A stretch of 64,000 bases of DNA from Lachnospiraceae bacterium. GTDB taxonomy: Bacteria > Bacillota > Clostridia > Lachnospirales > Lachnospiraceae. Numbering within the stretch: the first letter of the stretch is position 1; every line of letters begins with the position of its first letter. Below the pieces are notes generated by a model that was given only the letters and a program-made list of their open reading frames with translations, did no database searches and was not told the origin of the DNA. The stretch lies in NCBI GenBank assembly GCA_017508825.1, contig JAFWRC010000082.1, positions 1 to 64,000 on the forward strand. Reading direction: 5' to 3'. Shown one piece after another: positions 1 to 7,724 of this stretch. Made by a program: the position numbers and the translations under genes.

Positions 1-450
1 CTGAGAAGGAAGAGGCAACGCCGACACCGACGAAGGAAGCAGAAGCAACCCCTGCACCGACCGAGAAGGAAGAGGTAACCCCGGCCCCGACAAAGGAAGC
101 AGAAGCAACGCCGGCACCGACAAAGGAAGCAGAAGCAACCCCGGCACCGACAAAGGAAGCGGAAGCAACCCCGGCACCGACAAAGGAAGCGGAAGCAACG
201 CCGGCACCGACAAAGGAAGCAGAAGCAACCCCGGCACCGACAACGGCGGAGGTAACCCCGGCACCGACAAAGGAAGCGGAAGCAACGCCGACACCGACAA
301 AGGAAGCGGAAGCAACCCCGACACCGACGACGGCAGAAGTAACCCCGACACCGACAACGGCGGAGGTAACACCGGCACCGACAACTGCAGAGATAACACC
401 GGCTCCGACGGTAGCAGAAGTAACACCGGCACCGGTACAGCCGGAGCAGC
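1..450 (+). repeat. In-frame 30- and 27-nt tandem repeats encoding a Pro/Thr/Lys/Glu stalk
   Basis: The left edge consists of near-identical 30-nt units, later 27-nt units, each encoding ATPAPTKEAE-like or VTPAPTTAE-like peptides. Unit length is always a multiple of three, so unit gain or loss keeps the frame. The array decays towards the right, where units become 27 nt and more divergent. It extends beyond the left edge. Confidence 0.9.
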
Positions 451-833
451 CGATCGTAGTGAATGAGATCATTCCGGTACAGCCGGAGCAGGTTGCTGAG
501 GTACAGTGGGAACGTAAGAACCAGGAAACCAATGAATGGGAAGATATCCCGCAGGCAACCGAGATGGTATACGTTCCGACCCGTGAGGACGAAGGCAGTG
601 AAGTACGTGCCAGAGTATCCCTGACAGAAGTACCTGAAACACCGGTATATTCGGACAGCATTAAGGTTCAGACACTGACAGGTGGTGACTATGATGTGAC
701 CGGTTCCGTACTGGATCAGGTTCCGAAGACCGGACCGAGAAGTATTGCAGGTATCGTATTTGCAGTGATCGGCTTGATGGCTATGGCAGCCGGAGCAATT
801 GTTACAGTTAAGACCAGAAAGAAAGAAAACTAA
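1..833 (+). CDS. C-terminal part of a sortase-anchored, repeat-rich surface protein (5' end outside window)
   Basis: The reading frame is open from base 3 to the TAA at 831-833 and enters from outside the window. It starts with about 15 decapeptide or nonapeptide repeats rich in Pro, Thr, Lys and Glu (type ATPAPTKEAE). A domain of about 65 residues follows (VQWERKN...YVPTREDEGSEVRARV), which resembles the small Ig-like modules of Gram-positive surface proteins. The C-terminus is a cell-wall sorting signal: VPKTG (an LPxTG variant), a hydrophobic stretch (IAGIVFAVIGLMAMAAGAIV) and a basic tail KTRKKEN. The repeat zone is probably a wall-spanning stalk. Ligand or enzymatic activity cannot be judged because the N-terminal part is missing. 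Sorting-signal assignment is firm; function is unknown. Confidence 0.85.
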   Translation, partial: EKEEATPTPTKEAEATPAPTEKEEVTPAPTKEAEATPAPTKEAEATPAPTKEAEATPAPTKEAEATPAPTKEAEATPAPTTAEVTPAPTKEAEATPTPTKEAEATPTPTTAEVTPTPTTAEVTPAPTTAEITPAPTVAEVTPAPVQPEQPIVVNEIIPVQPEQVAEVQWERKNQETNEWEDIPQATEMVYVPTREDEGSEVRARVSLTEVPETPVYSDSIKVQTLTGGDYDVTGSVLDQVPKTGPRSIAGIVFAVIGLMAMAAGAIVTVKTRKKEN

Positions 834-871
834 AAACAATTGTGCAGGATGACTAAAATATTTGGCCATCA

Positions 872-900
872 TTGACGAAAAAGTGGTTTATTGTTACAAT
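872..900 (+). promoter_or_regulatory. Predicted sigma-A promoter for the CAP-domain gene
   Basis: TTGACG (872-877), a 17-base spacer and TACAAT (895-900), with TG just upstream of the -10 (extended -10). Predicted transcription start is near 907, inside the hairpin at 901-935, and the next start codon is at 963. Confidence 0.6.
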
Positions 901-935
901 AATATCGTCGGCAGATGTTCTGCCGGCGATATTTT
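901..935 (+). terminator. Strong hairpin, probable terminator of the surface-protein gene
   Basis: A 14-bp stem (901-914 with 920-933, one G-U pair) closes a 5-base loop and is followed by a short T tract. It lies 67 bases after the surface-protein stop codon. It overlaps the predicted start of the next transcript, so it could also act as a 5' stabilising hairpin. Confidence 0.6.
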
Positions 936-962
936 CATGGAAGGGAAAAAGAGGTGACGCTT

Positions 963-1805
963 ATGGAAAAAAAGAATGGATTCGTTGCAGGGAGAGGTAA
1001 GCGTATATTTGCGGTATTGGCACTTCTGGTTATGATGTATGTGTCATCTGCAGCTGTATTGAAAGCAGAGGCGGCCGGTCAGGCAGCAATGTATGCGTCG
1101 ATTTTTGATGCAAAGTTTTATGCACAGAAGTATCCGGATCTGGCAGCGGTACTCGGTACGGATGAGAATGCATTGCTGGCGCATTTTCTGACGAATGGTA
1201 TGGTGGAGGGACGCCAGGGCTGTGCCGAGTTTAATGTGCAGTTCTATAAGGCAAAATATCCGGATCTGCAGGCGGCATATGGTGAGCAGCTTCCGTTTTA
1301 CTATATGCATTATATGAGCTCCGGCAAACTGGAAGGCCGTCAGGGCAACGGAACGATCACGAATACAACGGCGGCACAGTCGGAAACATCGGCTGCAAAT
1401 CCGCAGCCTGCAGTTTCGGCTGACAGTAGTGCGGTTGATCAGGTGATCGCGCTGTGCAATCAGGCCAGAACGAAAGAGGGGCTGGCGCCTTTGACGAAGT
1501 CGGATCAACTGTGTACGGCATCCAGGGCGAGATCGAATGAGTTGGTTCGCGTGTTCTCGCATGACCGCCCCGACGGACGGAGCTGCTTCACGATCTTTAA
1601 TGAATACGGGATCAGTTACGGAGCGGCCGGTGAGAATATTGCCGCCGGCCAGCGGTCTGCAGAAGAAGTGGCAAATGCCTGGCTGAGCTCTCCGGGCCAC
1701 AGGCGCAACATTATGAACCCGGCATACACCAAGATCGGTGTGGGCATGGTACAGCAGCAGGGCAGTGCTTACGGGTATTATTGGACGGAGATGTTTACAA
1801 ACTAA
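963..1805 (+). CDS. Secreted CAP-domain (SCP/PR-1-like) protein with two N-terminal repeats
   Basis: 280 residues. The start at 963 has GAGGTG six bases upstream; an in-frame ATG at 915 lies in the loop of a hairpin and is rejected. Residues 1-38 are a signal peptide (basic N-region, then FAVLALLVMMYVSSAAVL, cleavage near AEA). Two repeats of about 38 residues follow (FDAKFYAQKYPDL...EGRQG and FNVQFYKAKYPDL...EGRQG), a module found in clostridial secreted proteins. A Ser/Thr/Ala linker leads to a C-terminal CAP domain of about 125 residues with SHDRPDG, GENIA, SPGHRRNIM and YWTEMF, the usual CAP signatures. CAP proteins are extracellular; the biochemical role of bacterial members is mostly unsettled. 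It is a single gene between two hairpins and not obviously part of the glycan operon. Confidence 0.9.
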   Translation: MEKKNGFVAGRGKRIFAVLALLVMMYVSSAAVLKAEAAGQAAMYASIFDAKFYAQKYPDLAAVLGTDENALLAHFLTNGMVEGRQGCAEFNVQFYKAKYPDLQAAYGEQLPFYYMHYMSSGKLEGRQGNGTITNTTAAQSETSAANPQPAVSADSSAVDQVIALCNQARTKEGLAPLTKSDQLCTASRARSNELVRVFSHDRPDGRSCFTIFNEYGISYGAAGENIAAGQRSAEEVANAWLSSPGHRRNIMNPAYTKIGVGMVQQQGSAYGYYWTEMFTN

Positions 1806-1827
1806 ACATTTTGCGAGTAATCATCAG

Positions 1828-1858
1828 GGGACGATTTCCGATGGGGGATCGTCCCTTT
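1828..1858 (+). terminator. Intrinsic terminator after the CAP gene
   Basis: GGGACGAT (1828-1835) pairs with ATCGTCCC (1848-1855) across a 12-base loop, followed by TTTAT. It is 22 bases after the CAP stop codon. Confidence 0.75.
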
Positions 1859-1910
1859 ATTTAGGTACACGGAATAGACAAAAGCCGTGATTTGGTGTAA
1901 GATAATACCT

Positions 1911-2903
1911 ATGGGTACGAAGAAGAAAATACTGATCACGGCGGGAGGATCAGGTTCCGGATGGCGGATCAGTAAGACGGTGAAACAGTATTTTCCGGAG
2001 GATGCGGAGCTGGTCATTACGGACACGAATCCGCGGGAACTGGTGGCAGCTGCAACGATCGCAGATGCCTTTTTTCAGGTACAGCCCGTGAATGATCCTT
2101 CCTATGCGGAGTATATGTATTCCCTGTTACAAAAGGAAAAAATCGATGCGATCATTCCGCTGATCCCATGGGAGCAGTCATTGTTTGCACAGGATCGTGA
2201 GGAATTTGCGATGCTGGGTGTGACCAGTGCATCGCCTCTGATGCGGACGGAAGCTTTATTGAATGATAAGCGGAATCTGTACGAATTCTGCAGAAAGAAC
2301 AATATCCCGACGGTGCCTCTTTACCGGCCCGGAAAAGATGGTTTTGTGATCGAAGATAATGCGGATTACGTACTAAAAAGGCGTGACGGCTTCGGGGCTA
2401 TGGGCCTGCGGCATATCCGGGGCGCGGAACTGAAAGCGCAGGAGAAACAGATCGACTGGGAAGAAACGGTATTACAGCCGGACCTGCGGGGGCGGGGAGA
2501 CCTGCCGGGGCAGATCGAAGAAGTTACCGTGGAAGGCTATTGTGACGGCAAAACGGTAAGCACTTTTGTACGTCAGCGTCTGGAGGCCAAAAGCGGCGTC
2601 TGCACCAAGGCGGCATTTCCGAAACTGCCGGAATTACAGGAGTGTGTAGAACATTTTTCGGAGCTTTGCGAGTTGCCGCCGGCATTTAATATTCAGTTTG
2701 CAAAATGTGATAATGAGTGGTTGGTCATGGATGTGAACCTCCGGATCGCAGCAGGCGGAGGTTTATCGGAAGCGGCAGGCTTCCAGCTGTCCAGAGCCCT
2801 GATCGCCAATCTGTTGGGATATGAGGTTCCGAGGGCGTGGCTTACACCCGATCCGACAGTGAAGCATGTGCTGCGAGTTTATCAGGAGGTTGTGATACGA
2901 TGA
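1911..2903 (+). CDS. ATP-grasp family ligase of unknown substrate
   Basis: 330 residues from the ATG at 1911; a GTG at 1887 would add eight residues and has no better ribosome site. The N-terminus is a Rossmann-like pre-ATP-grasp domain (ILITAGGSGSGWRISK). Next comes the SPLMRTEALLNDKRNLYEFC segment seen before the ATP-grasp fold in carbamoyl-phosphate-synthase-like proteins. The nucleotide-binding region includes YVLKRRDGFGAMGLRHI, and the metal-binding segment VMDVNLRIAAGG replaces the usual EINPR. Such enzymes join a carboxylate to an amine or other nucleophile using ATP. The gene overlaps the following HAD gene by four bases, so the two are probably coupled and may act on the same compound. 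Substrate unknown; family call is good. Confidence 0.75.
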   Translation: MGTKKKILITAGGSGSGWRISKTVKQYFPEDAELVITDTNPRELVAAATIADAFFQVQPVNDPSYAEYMYSLLQKEKIDAIIPLIPWEQSLFAQDREEFAMLGVTSASPLMRTEALLNDKRNLYEFCRKNNIPTVPLYRPGKDGFVIEDNADYVLKRRDGFGAMGLRHIRGAELKAQEKQIDWEETVLQPDLRGRGDLPGQIEEVTVEGYCDGKTVSTFVRQRLEAKSGVCTKAAFPKLPELQECVEHFSELCELPPAFNIQFAKCDNEWLVMDVNLRIAAGGGLSEAAGFQLSRALIANLLGYEVPRAWLTPDPTVKHVLRVYQEVVIR

Positions 2904-3538
2904 TCTGCCTGCTGGATCTGGACGGAACACTGATCGACTCGACAAAAAGACACTGGGTGCTGATGGCGAAACTGCTGAAACAATATTGCCCGGAAAAGGC
3001 AGGGGAATTTGATGCAGCAGGATATATGCAGTATAAAGCGGATGGCCATTCCGGAAAGCAGTATCTGACGGAGATCCTGCATCTGGAGGATGCGAAGGCC
3101 GGCGAAATCCAGAGGGAATGGCAGGCGCATATTGAAGAGGAAGAGTATCTGAAGCTGGATCAGTTGTATAATGATACGATTCCATTTCTCGAAGGGCGAA
3201 AAGAACAGGGCGATACGATCATCTATCTGACGGCCAGACAGAGCCGGCAAGGGTTATACGCTGCTTTGGATCGCCTGAAGATCCGGGATTACGCATCCCG
3301 GGTGATCGTGGTGGATCCGCGAAATGCGAAAGCGGAAAAGGTCGCAGCAGCGCAGGAACTGCAGCGGGCAGGTGCTGATCTGATGCTTGTGGGCGATACC
3401 GAAAACGAGTATGCGGCAGCACAGGAACTGCAGGTGCCCGTCTATCTGTTGAATCGGGGCTTTCGAAGTAAGGGATATTGGGAAGCCTGTGAAGTGATTA
3501 CTTATGAGAGCTTGTTAGATATTATGACAGGATACTGA
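2900..3538 (+). CDS. HAD-superfamily phosphatase
   Basis: 212 residues, starting at the ATGA overlap with the ATP-grasp gene, with AGGAGGT nine bases upstream. HAD motifs are visible: LLDLDGTLID near the N-terminus (nucleophile Asp and acid/base Asp), YLTAR as motif II, a lysine in AKAEKV as motif III, and VGDTENE as motif IV. A helical cap lies between motif I and II. Members usually hydrolyse small phosphorylated metabolites, including nucleotides and sugars. The coupling suggests it works with the ATP-grasp enzyme, perhaps removing or recycling a phosphate. Substrate is not recognisable. Confidence 0.8.
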   Translation: MICLLDLDGTLIDSTKRHWVLMAKLLKQYCPEKAGEFDAAGYMQYKADGHSGKQYLTEILHLEDAKAGEIQREWQAHIEEEEYLKLDQLYNDTIPFLEGRKEQGDTIIYLTARQSRQGLYAALDRLKIRDYASRVIVVDPRNAKAEKVAAAQELQRAGADLMLVGDTENEYAAAQELQVPVYLLNRGFRSKGYWEACEVITYESLLDIMTGY

Positions 3539-3545
3539 TATCTGT

Positions 3546-3728
3546 CTTGCCTTCCCCTTGAGGGGAAGGTGGCCGAAGGCCGGATGAGGTGGAAAACTCA
3601 GCATAGAGATAGTATATTGCTTAGTATGGAAACACCTCATCAGTCAGCTTCGCTGACACCTGTCTCGCCTTGCCGGGTCCGCGCTAAACGTGTGCCACTG
3701 GCACACAGCGCCCTCAAGGGGAAGCCAG
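3546..3728. repeat. Full-length palindromic intergenic repeat, copy A
   Basis: The outer arms CTTCCCCTTGAGGG and CCCTCAAGGGGAAG are inverted copies, and the inner arms GGATGAGGTG and CACCTCATC are also inverted. The left half is itself a hairpin (CTTCCCC...GGGGAAG). Shorter versions with only the left half lie at 45237-45314, 60864-60909 and 63262-63312. The pattern fits a small non-coding mobile repeat (REP or MITE-like). It fills most of the gap between the HAD gene and glf. Confidence 0.75.
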
Positions 3729-3750
3729 GTACGATCATAAAGTTATAAAA

Positions 3751-3756
3751 TATAAT
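3751..3756 (+). promoter_or_regulatory. Possible -10 element upstream of glf
   Basis: A perfect TATAAT lies 30 bases before the glf start, in an AT-rich stretch right after repeat copy A. No good -35 is visible at 16-18 bases, so this is weak. Confidence 0.3.
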
Positions 3757-3785
3757 GAGAATTGAACAAAAAGGCGGGTTACATC

Positions 3786-4913
3786 ATGGATTACGATTAT
3801 TTAGTCATCGGAGCAGGTCTGTATGGTGCAATCTTTGCGCATGAAGCGAAGAAAGCGGGCAAGAAAGTCCTGGTGATCGAGCGCAGGGATCACATTGCGG
3901 GCAATGTGTACTCCGAGGAAGTCGAAGGCATCCAGGTGCATAAATACGGCGCGCATATCTTCCATACGTCAAATAAGAAGGTATGGAACTATGTGCAGCA
4001 GTTTACGGAGATGAACCGCTATACAAACAGCCCTGTGGCCAGATATAAAGACGAGCTGTATAACCTGCCGTTCAATATGAACACATTTGCACAGATGTGG
4101 GGTGTGCGTACACCTGCGGAAGCAAAGGCAAAGATCGAAGAGCAGATCAAAGAAGCGGGGAACACGGAACCGAAGAACCTGGAAGAGCAGGCCATCCGTC
4201 TGGTGGGCCGTGATATCTATGAAAAGCTGGTAAAGGGCTATACCGAGAAGCAGTGGGGGCGCAAATGCACGGAACTGCCGGCATTCATCATCCGCAGACT
4301 GCCGGTAAGATTTGTTTATGATAATAACTACTTTAACGATCCGTACCAGGGCATTCCCATCGGCGGCTATACCAAAATGGTGGAAAAGATGCTGGACGGA
4401 ATCGAGGTACGGCTGAATACCGATTATTTTGCTGACCGTGCGTACTTCGACGGGATTGCGGAAAAGCGCGTGTTTACCGGGATGATCGACCAGTATTTTG
4501 AGGAATGCTACGGAACGCTGGAATACCGCAGTCTGCGTTTTGAGACGGAGCTGCTGGATGAGGAAAACTACCAGGGCAACGCGTTGGTGAACTATACGGA
4601 ATTCGAGATCCCTTATACCCGTATCATTGAGCATAAACATTTTGAGATGGGCTGCCAGCAGGGTGTGGTGAACCCGAAGACGGTGATCACCAGAGAGTAT
4701 CCGAAGCAGTGGACAAAGGGGGATGAACCCTACTATCCCATCAACGATGAGCGGAATAATACGCTGTATGCGAAGTATAAAGAGCTGGCAGCGCAGCATC
4801 CGGAAGTGATCTTCGGCGGACGACTGGGCATCTACCAGTATCTGGATATGGACAAGGTGATCGCGCTGGTACTGGAAACAGCAGAGAAAGAACTGGGTGT
4901 AACCGTTGCGTAA
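3786..4913 (+). CDS. glf: UDP-galactopyranose mutase
   Basis: 375 residues from the ATG at 3786 (AAGGCGG upstream); a TTG at 3762 would add eight residues that are not part of the fold. The enzyme converts UDP-galactopyranose to UDP-galactofuranose using reduced FAD. Visible are the FAD-binding GAGLYG (residues 9-14), ERRDHIAGN (32-40) and the substrate-site motif KYGAHIFHT (53-61), then YNLPFNMNTF. Length matches the bacterial family. It supplies UDP-Galf for one or more of the glycosyltransferases here. The last codons overlap the next gene, so translation is likely coupled. Confidence 0.95.
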   Translation: MDYDYLVIGAGLYGAIFAHEAKKAGKKVLVIERRDHIAGNVYSEEVEGIQVHKYGAHIFHTSNKKVWNYVQQFTEMNRYTNSPVARYKDELYNLPFNMNTFAQMWGVRTPAEAKAKIEEQIKEAGNTEPKNLEEQAIRLVGRDIYEKLVKGYTEKQWGRKCTELPAFIIRRLPVRFVYDNNYFNDPYQGIPIGGYTKMVEKMLDGIEVRLNTDYFADRAYFDGIAEKRVFTGMIDQYFEECYGTLEYRSLRFETELLDEENYQGNALVNYTEFEIPYTRIIEHKHFEMGCQQGVVNPKTVITREYPKQWTKGDEPYYPINDERNNTLYAKYKELAAQHPEVIFGGRLGIYQYLDMDKVIALVLETAEKELGVTVA

Positions 4914-5943
4914 ATTAGTGATTCGTACGGAAGCAAATGCGGCCACAGCCACCGGCCATATGCGCCGATGTTTAAACATCGCGGAAGCGGCAAGAGAGAT
5001 GGGAGCAGAGGTGACGTTTATAGTTGCAGAGCCGGTTTCCCTGAAACTGCCGCAGGAGGCCGGTTTTCCGGTGGACTGTCTGAACCGGTCTTTTGACGCA
5101 TTTGATTCCGAAGTCCCGGCTATAAAAGAAAAACTCAAAGAGCTGGGCATCTATGACCGCGCTGATGCAGTGTATCTGGTGGACAGTTATTTTGTGCCTG
5201 ACACGTATCTGCAGGCGATGTCGGAACTGGTGCGGACAGCGTATATTGACGATCTGCATGAGCGGATCTGGACGGTGGATACCCTGATCTGCTACGGGAT
5301 GTATGCGGATAATTATGACTATGCCAAAGAGTATCCGAAATCGCAGCTTCTTCTGGGTGAGGCTTATATGCCCATGAACCGGATCTACCGGGATCTTCCG
5401 GAACATGTAATACATGATGATCTGAAGGAAGTCCTGGTGGTCAGCGGAGGGACCGATCCGGTGCATTTCCTGCCGCATTTTTTAAAAATGGTGGCAGAGC
5501 AGACCGCATGGCGGGGAATCCATTTTACCCTGATCGCAGGGGCACTGGATCCGGATCTGCCGGAATTGAAACAGCGGGCGGAGACGCTGGAGAATGTATC
5601 GATCAGCGGACCGATACCGAACCTGAAAGAGGCGCTGCAAAACAGTGACCTGGCCATCACGGCCGCAGGAACGACATTATATGAACTGGCGGCCACCGGC
5701 ACGCCGGGCATTTGTTATGCGCTGGCGGACAACCAGATTCCCAACGCAGAGGCTTTTGCGAAAAGAGAGCTGTTTTTGTTTGCGGGTTATATCCATATTG
5801 ACGGTTTTTCAAAAGAGACGCTGCAGGCACAGCTGGAGCAGATGCGGGATGCGTCCTTAAGAAAAAAGATGTCGCAGAGATTACGGAAACTGACGGACGG
5901 CAGAGGGGCGGAGCGGATCGCGCAGAAGCTTTTGGCCGAATAA
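4906..5943 (+). CDS. PseG-like nucleotide-sugar hydrolase
   Basis: 345 residues, with a TTG start overlapping the end of glf by eight bases. The N-terminus reads IRTEANAATATGHMRRCLNIA, matching the PseG signature in which the GH histidine (His18 here, His17 in the Campylobacter enzyme) is catalytic. The C-terminal half has the GT-B/MurG-like donor-binding motifs VSGGTDP and AAGTTLYELAATGTPGI. PseG removes UDP from UDP-2,4-diacetamido-2,4,6-trideoxy-altropyranose in pseudaminic acid synthesis. A PseF-like gene follows two genes later and a GNAT domain (PseH-like position) after that, but PseB, PseC and PseI are not in the window. The exact sugar is therefore uncertain. Confidence 0.8.
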   Translation: MRKLVIRTEANAATATGHMRRCLNIAEAAREMGAEVTFIVAEPVSLKLPQEAGFPVDCLNRSFDAFDSEVPAIKEKLKELGIYDRADAVYLVDSYFVPDTYLQAMSELVRTAYIDDLHERIWTVDTLICYGMYADNYDYAKEYPKSQLLLGEAYMPMNRIYRDLPEHVIHDDLKEVLVVSGGTDPVHFLPHFLKMVAEQTAWRGIHFTLIAGALDPDLPELKQRAETLENVSISGPIPNLKEALQNSDLAITAAGTTLYELAATGTPGICYALADNQIPNAEAFAKRELFLFAGYIHIDGFSKETLQAQLEQMRDASLRKKMSQRLRKLTDGRGAERIAQKLLAE

Positions 5944-5953
5944 AGAGTAGATT

Positions 5954-6985
5954 ATGCGTTTATCCATTATCGTGCCGGTCTATAATATGGCCGCGGAGGA
6001 CAAGTTAAAACACTGTCTGGATTCGCTGCTGGCGCAGACGGCGGAGGATTTTGAGATCATCGCCGTGGATGATGCGTCTTCGGATGCGTCACCGCAGATC
6101 TTAAAAGACTACGGAGAGAAGAATGATCCGCAGAGGTTCCGCTATATCCTGTGCAAAGAGAACCATCGCCAGGGCGGGGCAAGGAACCGCGGGCTGGCCG
6201 AAGCGAAGGGCGAATGGGTCGGTTTTGTGGACAGTGATGATTTTGTCGATCCGCAGATGTATGAGAAACTGCTGAAAAAGGCAGAAGAAACCGGCGCCGA
6301 TGTAGCAGGCTGTGATTACTCACTGGTAACGGAATACGGTTTTACCCCGGGACAGGTAGTCGAGAACAATACGACGGAGCAGACGGGGATCCTGGATGCG
6401 GAAAAGCATAAAAAGTGGATCCTGCGTTCCGGAAGCATAGTCGTGAAGATCTATAAAAGAGAGCTGCTGGAAAAGAACCGTCTGACATTTCCGGAAGGGA
6501 TCTTTTATGAAGACAACTGTGCATCACCACTTTGGTCGATGTACTTTACGCATTTTGAACGGGTGCCGGAGCCGCTGTATTATTACCTTACGGTAGCAGA
6601 TTCCACGACCCATCATGTGAGCTGGGAAAAATGTCTGGACCGCGTAAATGCCGGGGAACTGCTGTTGAAGGAATGCCGGGAACGGGGCTTTTTGGAGCAG
6701 TATCATGATGAGATCATGTTCCGTTTTTCGGAGCTGGCTTATGTGACGACGCTGTTTTCTTATATGTATAGCGGAAAGAACAGAAAACCGGGGAATACGG
6801 CTTATCTGCGGAATATGATATTAAAGGAATATCCGGATCTGCCGGAAAATCCGTATTTTCAGAAGCTGGTGCCGGCGGAAGACCAAAAGCTGGTGAAGAT
6901 GCATCTGAGATCCAATCTGTTGTTTTTTGTTTACTATGTGTTATTATTTGCATATCGCGGTTTGATAAAGAAGGTGCGGAAATAA
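5954..6985 (+). CDS. GT2 family glycosyltransferase
   Basis: 343 residues. The N-terminal GT-A domain has SIIVPVYNM (residues 4-12), the nucleotide-binding VDDASSD and a DSDD metal-binding motif (VGFVDSDDFV). The C-terminal third carries a hydrophobic segment (LLFFVYYVLLFAY) that may sit at the membrane. It is expected to move one sugar onto a growing lipid-linked glycan on the cytoplasmic side. The stop codon overlaps the ATG of the PseF-like gene by one base. It sits between pseG- and pseF-like genes, so it may use that pathway's product, but this is inference. Donor and acceptor unknown. Confidence 0.85.
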   Translation: MRLSIIVPVYNMAAEDKLKHCLDSLLAQTAEDFEIIAVDDASSDASPQILKDYGEKNDPQRFRYILCKENHRQGGARNRGLAEAKGEWVGFVDSDDFVDPQMYEKLLKKAEETGADVAGCDYSLVTEYGFTPGQVVENNTTEQTGILDAEKHKKWILRSGSIVVKIYKRELLEKNRLTFPEGIFYEDNCASPLWSMYFTHFERVPEPLYYYLTVADSTTHHVSWEKCLDRVNAGELLLKECRERGFLEQYHDEIMFRFSELAYVTTLFSYMYSGKNRKPGNTAYLRNMILKEYPDLPENPYFQKLVPAEDQKLVKMHLRSNLLFFVYYVLLFAYRGLIKKVRK

Positions 6986-7674
6986 TGAAAACATTGGCAG
7001 TGATCACCGCCCGGGGCGGCAGTAAAAGAATACCGAGAAAGAACATCAAAGATTTTCTGGGCAAGCCCATTATCTGTTATTCCATCGAAGCGGCGTTAAA
7101 AAGCGGCGTGTTTGATACCGTGATGGTCTCGACGGAAGATGAAGAGATCGCGCAGGTGGCGAAGGATGCCGGCGCGGAGGTGCCGTTTCTGAGAAGCAAA
7201 GATACAGCGGATGATCATTCCACCACGGCGGATGTGCTGCTGGAGGTGCTGGCGGAATATGAAGCTCGGGGGATGCATTATGATGCATTGTGCTGCATTT
7301 ATCCCACGGCCCCCTTTGTGACGGCAGAAGCTTTGCAGACGGCAATGAAGACTCTGACGGAAGGAAACGCGGATACCGTGATGCCGGTGGTGCAGTTTTC
7401 GTTTCCGCCCAGACGTGCGCTGCTTTTGCGGGACGGCGAACTCGTGGCACACTATCCGGAGGATCAGCTGAAACGTTCCCAGGATCTGGAACCGGAGTAT
7501 CACGACAGCGGCCAATTTTACTGTCTGCGTACGACTTCGTTCCTGAAAGAAAAGCGGATCGTGATGACGCATACGGCGGCATTCCTGCAGGATGAGGAGA
7601 ATGTGCAGGACATCGATACCGAAAAGGACTGGGAGATCGCGGAGATGAAATACCGCTTATTGCATCACGTATGA
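6985..7674 (+). CDS. pseF: PseF-like CMP-sugar (acylneuraminate-type) cytidylyltransferase
   Basis: 229 residues. The N-terminal CTP-binding motif ARGGSKRIPRKN (residues 9-20) identifies the CMP-nonulosonate synthetase family. CCIYPTAPF and the segment RSQDLEPEYHDSGQFYCL match pseudaminate cytidylyltransferase (PseF) better than NeuA. The reaction is CTP plus a nonulosonic acid giving the CMP-sugar. Together with the PseG-like gene this points to a pseudaminic-acid-type sugar. The missing PseI synthase in the window leaves the product unproved. Confidence 0.85.
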   Translation: MKTLAVITARGGSKRIPRKNIKDFLGKPIICYSIEAALKSGVFDTVMVSTEDEEIAQVAKDAGAEVPFLRSKDTADDHSTTADVLLEVLAEYEARGMHYDALCCIYPTAPFVTAEALQTAMKTLTEGNADTVMPVVQFSFPPRRALLLRDGELVAHYPEDQLKRSQDLEPEYHDSGQFYCLRTTSFLKEKRIVMTHTAAFLQDEENVQDIDTEKDWEIAEMKYRLLHHV

Positions 7675-7724
7675 GATGCAGGCTGCGGGTCAATATATTA
7701 TTTGTAAGGATTGAATAAGTTTTC

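Noticed and set aside
1..450. Periodic repeats that look like a CRISPR array
   Set aside because: Units are contiguous without spacers, multiples of three long, and encode an in-frame Pro/Thr/Glu/Lys stalk.
915..962. Upstream ATG as start of the CAP-domain protein
   Set aside because: It lies in the loop of a strong hairpin, has no ribosome site, and would put 16 extra residues before a normal signal peptide.
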